Shown one piece after another: positions 62,638 through 64,000 of a stretch of DNA of 64,000 nt (position 1 is its first letter; each line of letters starts with the position of its first letter). The notes beneath the pieces were generated by a model that searched no databases, was not told where the DNA came from, and saw only the letters and a program-made list of their open reading frames with translations. The DNA is from JAPLJM01 sp963708515 (lineage in GTDB: Bacteria; Desulfobacterota; Syntrophia; Syntrophales; Fen-1087): positions 248,001 through 312,000 of the forward strand of contig CAVPSX010000022.1 in the NCBI GenBank assembly GCA_963708515.1, given 5' to 3'. A program made the position numbers and the translations under genes.

Positions 62638-63402
62638 TTACAGCGCGACGGTCAAACCTTTCTCGTGCAAGTAGGTTTTAACCTGCCGGATGCTGAAGGT
62701 GCGATAATGAAAGACCGAGGCCGCAAGTAAAATGCCTGCGCCCCCCTTCACGACACCCTCGTAGAAATGTTCCAGGGTCCCGGCGCCGCCGGAGGCAACC
62801 ACCGGGATCTTCACGGCATCGGCAACCGCCCTGGTGAAGGGCAGGTCGTAACCGGCCAGCGTGCCGTCGCCGTCCATGCTGGTCGGCAGGACAATCCCGG
62901 CGCCCAGCGCCTCGCATTGTCCCGCCCAGGCGATGGCGTCTTTGCCCACCGGCTTTGTCCCGCCCGAAACAACGAGCTCGAAGCCCGAAGGCAGGGCAAC
63001 ATTCCTGCGCGCATCGATGGCCACGGTGATTTTGTCGGAGCCGAATTTCTGCGCCGCCTGCCGTACAAGATCGGGATTCGAGACGGCGGCGCTGTTCATG
63101 GAAACCTTGTCGGCGCCGGCTGCCAGCACCATTTCGATGTCTATGAGACTGTTGATGCCTCCCCCCACCGTAAGCGGAATATCAATCACACCGGCCACCT
63201 GCTTCACCCACTCCAGGCGAGTTTTGCGGTTTTCCAGGGTCGCGGCGATATCGAGCATGGCCAGTTCGTCGGCGCCTTCCTGCTGGTAAAAGGCGGCGTT
63301 CTCAACCGGATCGCCGGCGTCTTTGATGTCCACGAAATGGACTCCCTTCACAACGCGGCCGTTTTTCATGTCCAGGCAGGGCATAATCTTGATGATATTC
63401 AT
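62638..63402 (-). CDS. hisF: Imidazole glycerol phosphate synthase subunit HisF
   Basis: A 254-residue TIM-barrel cyclase that joins PRFAR cleavage with ammonia from HisH to make imidazole glycerol phosphate and AICAR in histidine synthesis. The catalytic aspartates are present: Asp11 (MPCLDMKNGRVVKG) and Asp130 (VAIDARRN), and the phosphate sites SMDGDGTLAGYD and ASGGAGTLEHF are intact. AAGGAG precedes the ATG. No other his genes are next to it in the window. Confidence 0.95.
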   Translation of the reverse strand: MNIIKIMPCLDMKNGRVVKGVHFVDIKDAGDPVENAAFYQQEGADELAMLDIAATLENRKTRLEWVKQVAGVIDIPLTVGGGINSLIDIEMVLAAGADKVSMNSAAVSNPDLVRQAAQKFGSDKITVAIDARRNVALPSGFELVVSGGTKPVGKDAIAWAGQCEALGAGIVLPTSMDGDGTLAGYDLPFTRAVADAVKIPVVASGGAGTLEHFYEGVVKGGAGILLAASVFHYRTFSIRQVKTYLHEKGLTVAL

Positions 63403-63421
63403 ATTTCTCCTTTCAATACGG

Positions 63422-64000
63422 TCATTGATAGCTGTGCAAGCCGGGCAGATAGTTCACGCCGAGATAGGTGATCAGAACGGAGATGAAGCCGACAATGGCC
63501 ATCACGGCCATACGTTTCCCCCGCCAGCCCCGGACATAACGGGCATGCAGCATGATGGCATAAATCAGCCAGGTGATAAGCGACCAGGTCTCCTTCGGAT
63601 CCCAGCTCCAGTAAGATCCCCAGGCGTAATGCGCCCAGATGGAGCCGGTCATGATCCCGATGGCCAGGAAAACAAATCCGAGGGCCGCACTCTGATAGAT
63701 CAGTTCATCCAGGATGCCGGGTTCGGGGATGTGTCCGATGAAACGTTGAAAATTCGTTTGAGGCGGGGTTACATTATTTTTACCCAGGGCGGTTCCGTCC
63801 GGTGTGGATGTGTCCCGCTCCATCCCCTTCAGAAGCGCCATCAGACCCGAAGCAAAGGCCACGGTAAAGGCGGCGTAGCCCAGAAAACAGGTGATGACAT
63901 GGGAGGTCAGCCAGTTACTCTGCAGGGCCGGGATCAGGGGCTGAATGCGACTGCTGATGTTGGGAGAGAGGGAGGCGTAAGCCATGCACAGAAAAGCCAC
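63422..64000 (-). CDS. ccsB: CcsB/CcsA-type cytochrome c biogenesis protein, 3' part (5' end outside)
   Basis: The C-terminal ~192 residues of a haem-handling membrane protein of cytochrome c maturation system II. The tryptophan-rich haem motif WGSYWSWDPKETWSLITW is present, flanked by conserved histidines (SHVITCFLGYAAF and MLHARYVRGWRG), and the C-terminus ends in a membrane helix. It continues beyond base 64000. The CcdA and TlpA-like genes at 44290-45634 would supply reducing power for the same pathway. Confidence 0.9.
   Translation of the reverse strand: MAFLCMAYASLSPNISSRIQPLIPALQSNWLTSHVITCFLGYAAFTVAFASGLMALLKGMERDTSTPDGTALGKNNVTPPQTNFQRFIGHIPEPGILDELIYQSAALGFVFLAIGIMTGSIWAHYAWGSYWSWDPKETWSLITWLIYAIMLHARYVRGWRGKRMAVMAIVGFISVLITYLGVNYLPGLHSYQ

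Overview
The window looks like a chromosomal piece of a strictly anaerobic deltaproteobacterium (Desulfobacterota, perhaps Syntrophales-like; this placement is an inference from gene content). The anaerobe signs are rubredoxin, rubrerythrin-type proteins, many radical SAM enzymes, ATP-citrate lyase, a two-subunit glycine decarboxylase, and clear use of selenocysteine.

The strongest theme is selenium. The window opens with the 5' part of selA. It then holds three genes that can only be read if in-frame UGA means selenocysteine: an SbtA-type precursor peptide (3443-3700) with three UGA codons exactly 22 codons apart, a Uxx-star glutaredoxin-like protein (41893-42099), and a peroxiredoxin-like protein with an RGRWUPFC motif (59938-60441). 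Each of the five UGA codons is followed at 16-21 nt by a short hairpin whose 5-nt loop fits AGKTN, so they share a bacterial SECIS consensus. SbtA lies next to its radical SAM/SPASM maturase SbtM, which carries a single-base frameshift here.

Layout: 1-1555 selA and a MazF-like toxin/antitoxin pair; 1712-3700 the Sbt locus; 3857-6133 remnants of an IS91-like transposase and a peroxiredoxin around a diguanylate cyclase; 6148-14979 mixed housekeeping and signalling genes; 15216-18229 a polar amino acid ABC transporter with three frameshifts; 18524-26694 glycine cleavage (gcvT-H-PA-PB), a KamA-like radical SAM enzyme, lipA and a methyltransferase; 26841-33441 a leftward aclB-aclA-acn-icd operon suited to the reductive (or reversible) TCA cycle; 33668-37750 lpd and nrpR-gdhA; 38069-42665 a histone-H1-like protein and a redox/envelope stress operon (CRP-like, Uxx-star, rubrerythrin-like, HtrA, hydrolase); 42897-46806 envelope and cytochrome-biogenesis-type thiol genes; 47954-49142 a tRNA-Leu 3' fragment followed by 1.1 kb without genes, probably an old integration site; 49143-53305 small membrane and ferredoxin genes, IS110 and rubrerythrin fragments, tRNA-Arg(CCU); 54263-62631 an ArsS-type cluster (radical SAM, MerA-like oxidoreductase, two selenodomain-associated glycosyltransferases, sterol-desaturase-like protein) with further redox genes; 62638-64000 hisF and the start of a CcsB-type cytochrome c gene.

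Two other structures recur. A MITE-like 146-161 bp element with inverted termini is present three times, and 27-bp GGGGACAGATTT palindromes sit between the icd, acn and aclA genes. At least seven single-base frameshifts in six otherwise intact genes, two of them in A-homopolymers, suggest sequence errors as much as real gene decay.
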